Below the pieces are notes generated by a model, which saw nothing but the letters and a program-made list of their open reading frames with translations, had not been told where the DNA came from and ran no database searches. Below are positions 20,007 through 20,488 of a stretch of DNA of 20,488 bases, in pieces (the stretch's first letter is position 1; the number at the start of each line of letters is the position of its first letter). The position numbers and the translations under genes are program-made. This DNA is from Chromera velia (Eukaryota > Sar > Chromeraceae): the NCBI GenBank assembly GCA_018398765.1, contig JAHBMJ010000304.1, positions 25,001 through 45,488 on the forward strand, in the 5' to 3' direction.

Positions 20007-20488
20007 GCACGCACGCACGCAAACTCACAGATAGACAGACCGACGAACATACGAATGGAGACAGAGACATAAAAACACAGAAGAGCAGGCACAGCTAGAG
20101 GCAGCCAACCCACGCACCTTCGGATTTTTGTTCCAGAGGTCGGACTCATCCGACCAATCGTGCACCCACTCCCCCTTTGCCCCCCAGGGGTTATGAACTT
20201 TTAGTAGGGAGAAAGCAGACCCCCCACACTTCGGGTACGCCCCCACAATGCCGTATGCATGGAAGGTGATCAGTCCCGTTCCTTCGTTTCTCTTCTCTCC
20301 CGCCCCCCCTCCCTTCCGAGGGCTGAGGGCAGTCACGAGGCCCCCCTTCGACAACACACTCACAATATCGTCGTAGGCCTTCTCTCCCTCCGCCTGGTTT
20401 CGCACATACGTCACGTACTGTTTTCCCCGACCAAGAAGAAGAGTGGACACCCCCCGCATCCCCCACAAAGTGTTCGCCCCCCCCCCCC
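19796..20488 (-). CDS. Calpain-family (peptidase C2) cysteine protease, 3' portion
   Basis: Two exons are visible. The first runs from the window edge to 20118; frame is fixed by ...GANTLWGMRGVSTLLL. It carries GLITFHAYGIVGAY, where calpains have the catalytic His. It also carries SLLKVHNPWGAKGEW, which holds the catalytic Asn in the NPWG motif, and then DWSDESDLW, the conserved EW..DWSD.S..W run. The donor is AAG|gtgcgtg. The intron, 20117-19907, contains a CA/TG microsatellite and ends in gtgcag. The last exon, 19906-19796, begins VRDACGFV and contains SDGTFFIERKDLYRAL, equivalent to the DG.FWM...DF segment closing the protease core. It stops with TAG at 19798. Calpains are intracellular, usually calcium-regulated proteases. 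The catalytic Cys region lies beyond the right edge. No C2-like domain III or EF-hand domain follows, so this is a core-terminated calpain-like form. The G-run coding at the edge is uncertain because it is a 12-base homopolymer. Confidence 0.85.
19950..20020. repeat. CA/TG microsatellite in the calpain intron
   Basis: (CA)n passing into CACG units, within the 211-bp intron 20117-19907. The transcript reads (TG)n, ending about 40 bp before the acceptor. Confidence 0.95.

Noticed and set aside
20477-20488. Terminal run of 12 C as a telomeric or regulatory signal
   Set aside because: A plain homopolymer at the window edge, probably a sequencing or cut boundary; it would encode a short Gly run in the calpain frame.

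Overview
This is a eukaryotic nuclear window. It has genes split by spliceosomal GT-AG introns, long CA/TG, GA and GGAT microsatellites, and several transposable-element remnants; nothing bacterial was seen. Spliced genes rich in microsatellites, a divergent ankyrin protein and a short calpain-like protease would fit a protist or alga. A chromerid alveolate such as Chromera is my best guess, but this is an inference from style only.

Three genes are supported, all on the minus strand and head to tail. (1) Positions 6695 to 2481 hold a seven-exon gene for a NOL12/Rrp17 (Nop25 family) nucleolar ribosome-biogenesis protein. All six junctions agree in phase and give 311 codons plus stop. (2) Positions 12433 to 9615 hold an ankyrin-repeat protein gene whose frame is broken by a 5-bp tandem duplication inside a GADPNE motif. 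Without the extra 5 bp the model reads about 843 residues to a normal stop. (3) From the right edge down to 19796 lie the last two exons of a calpain-family cysteine protease carrying the His and Asn motifs. Its Cys exon lies outside the window.

The rest is repeat-rich. Positions 1621-2273 hold a nested pair of inverted-repeat elements; the inner one is built from copies of AGGATTTTAG in both orientations. About 13.1-14.33 kb is an element with long terminal inverted repeats and a possible internal exon. Positions 14.86-15.04 kb hold a degenerate tandem repeat. Positions 16792-19122 form a hAT-like element with an imperfect 8-bp target-site duplication. The gaps at 1-1600, 6.7-9.6 kb, 14.33-16.79 kb and 19.13-19.8 kb hold no gene I can defend, only a few weak exon candidates.

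The three genes have no obvious shared pathway. The most informative observations are the frameshifting duplication, the GTCAG-type donors of the NOL12 gene, the TG tracts lying next to 3' splice sites, and the nested palindromic elements.
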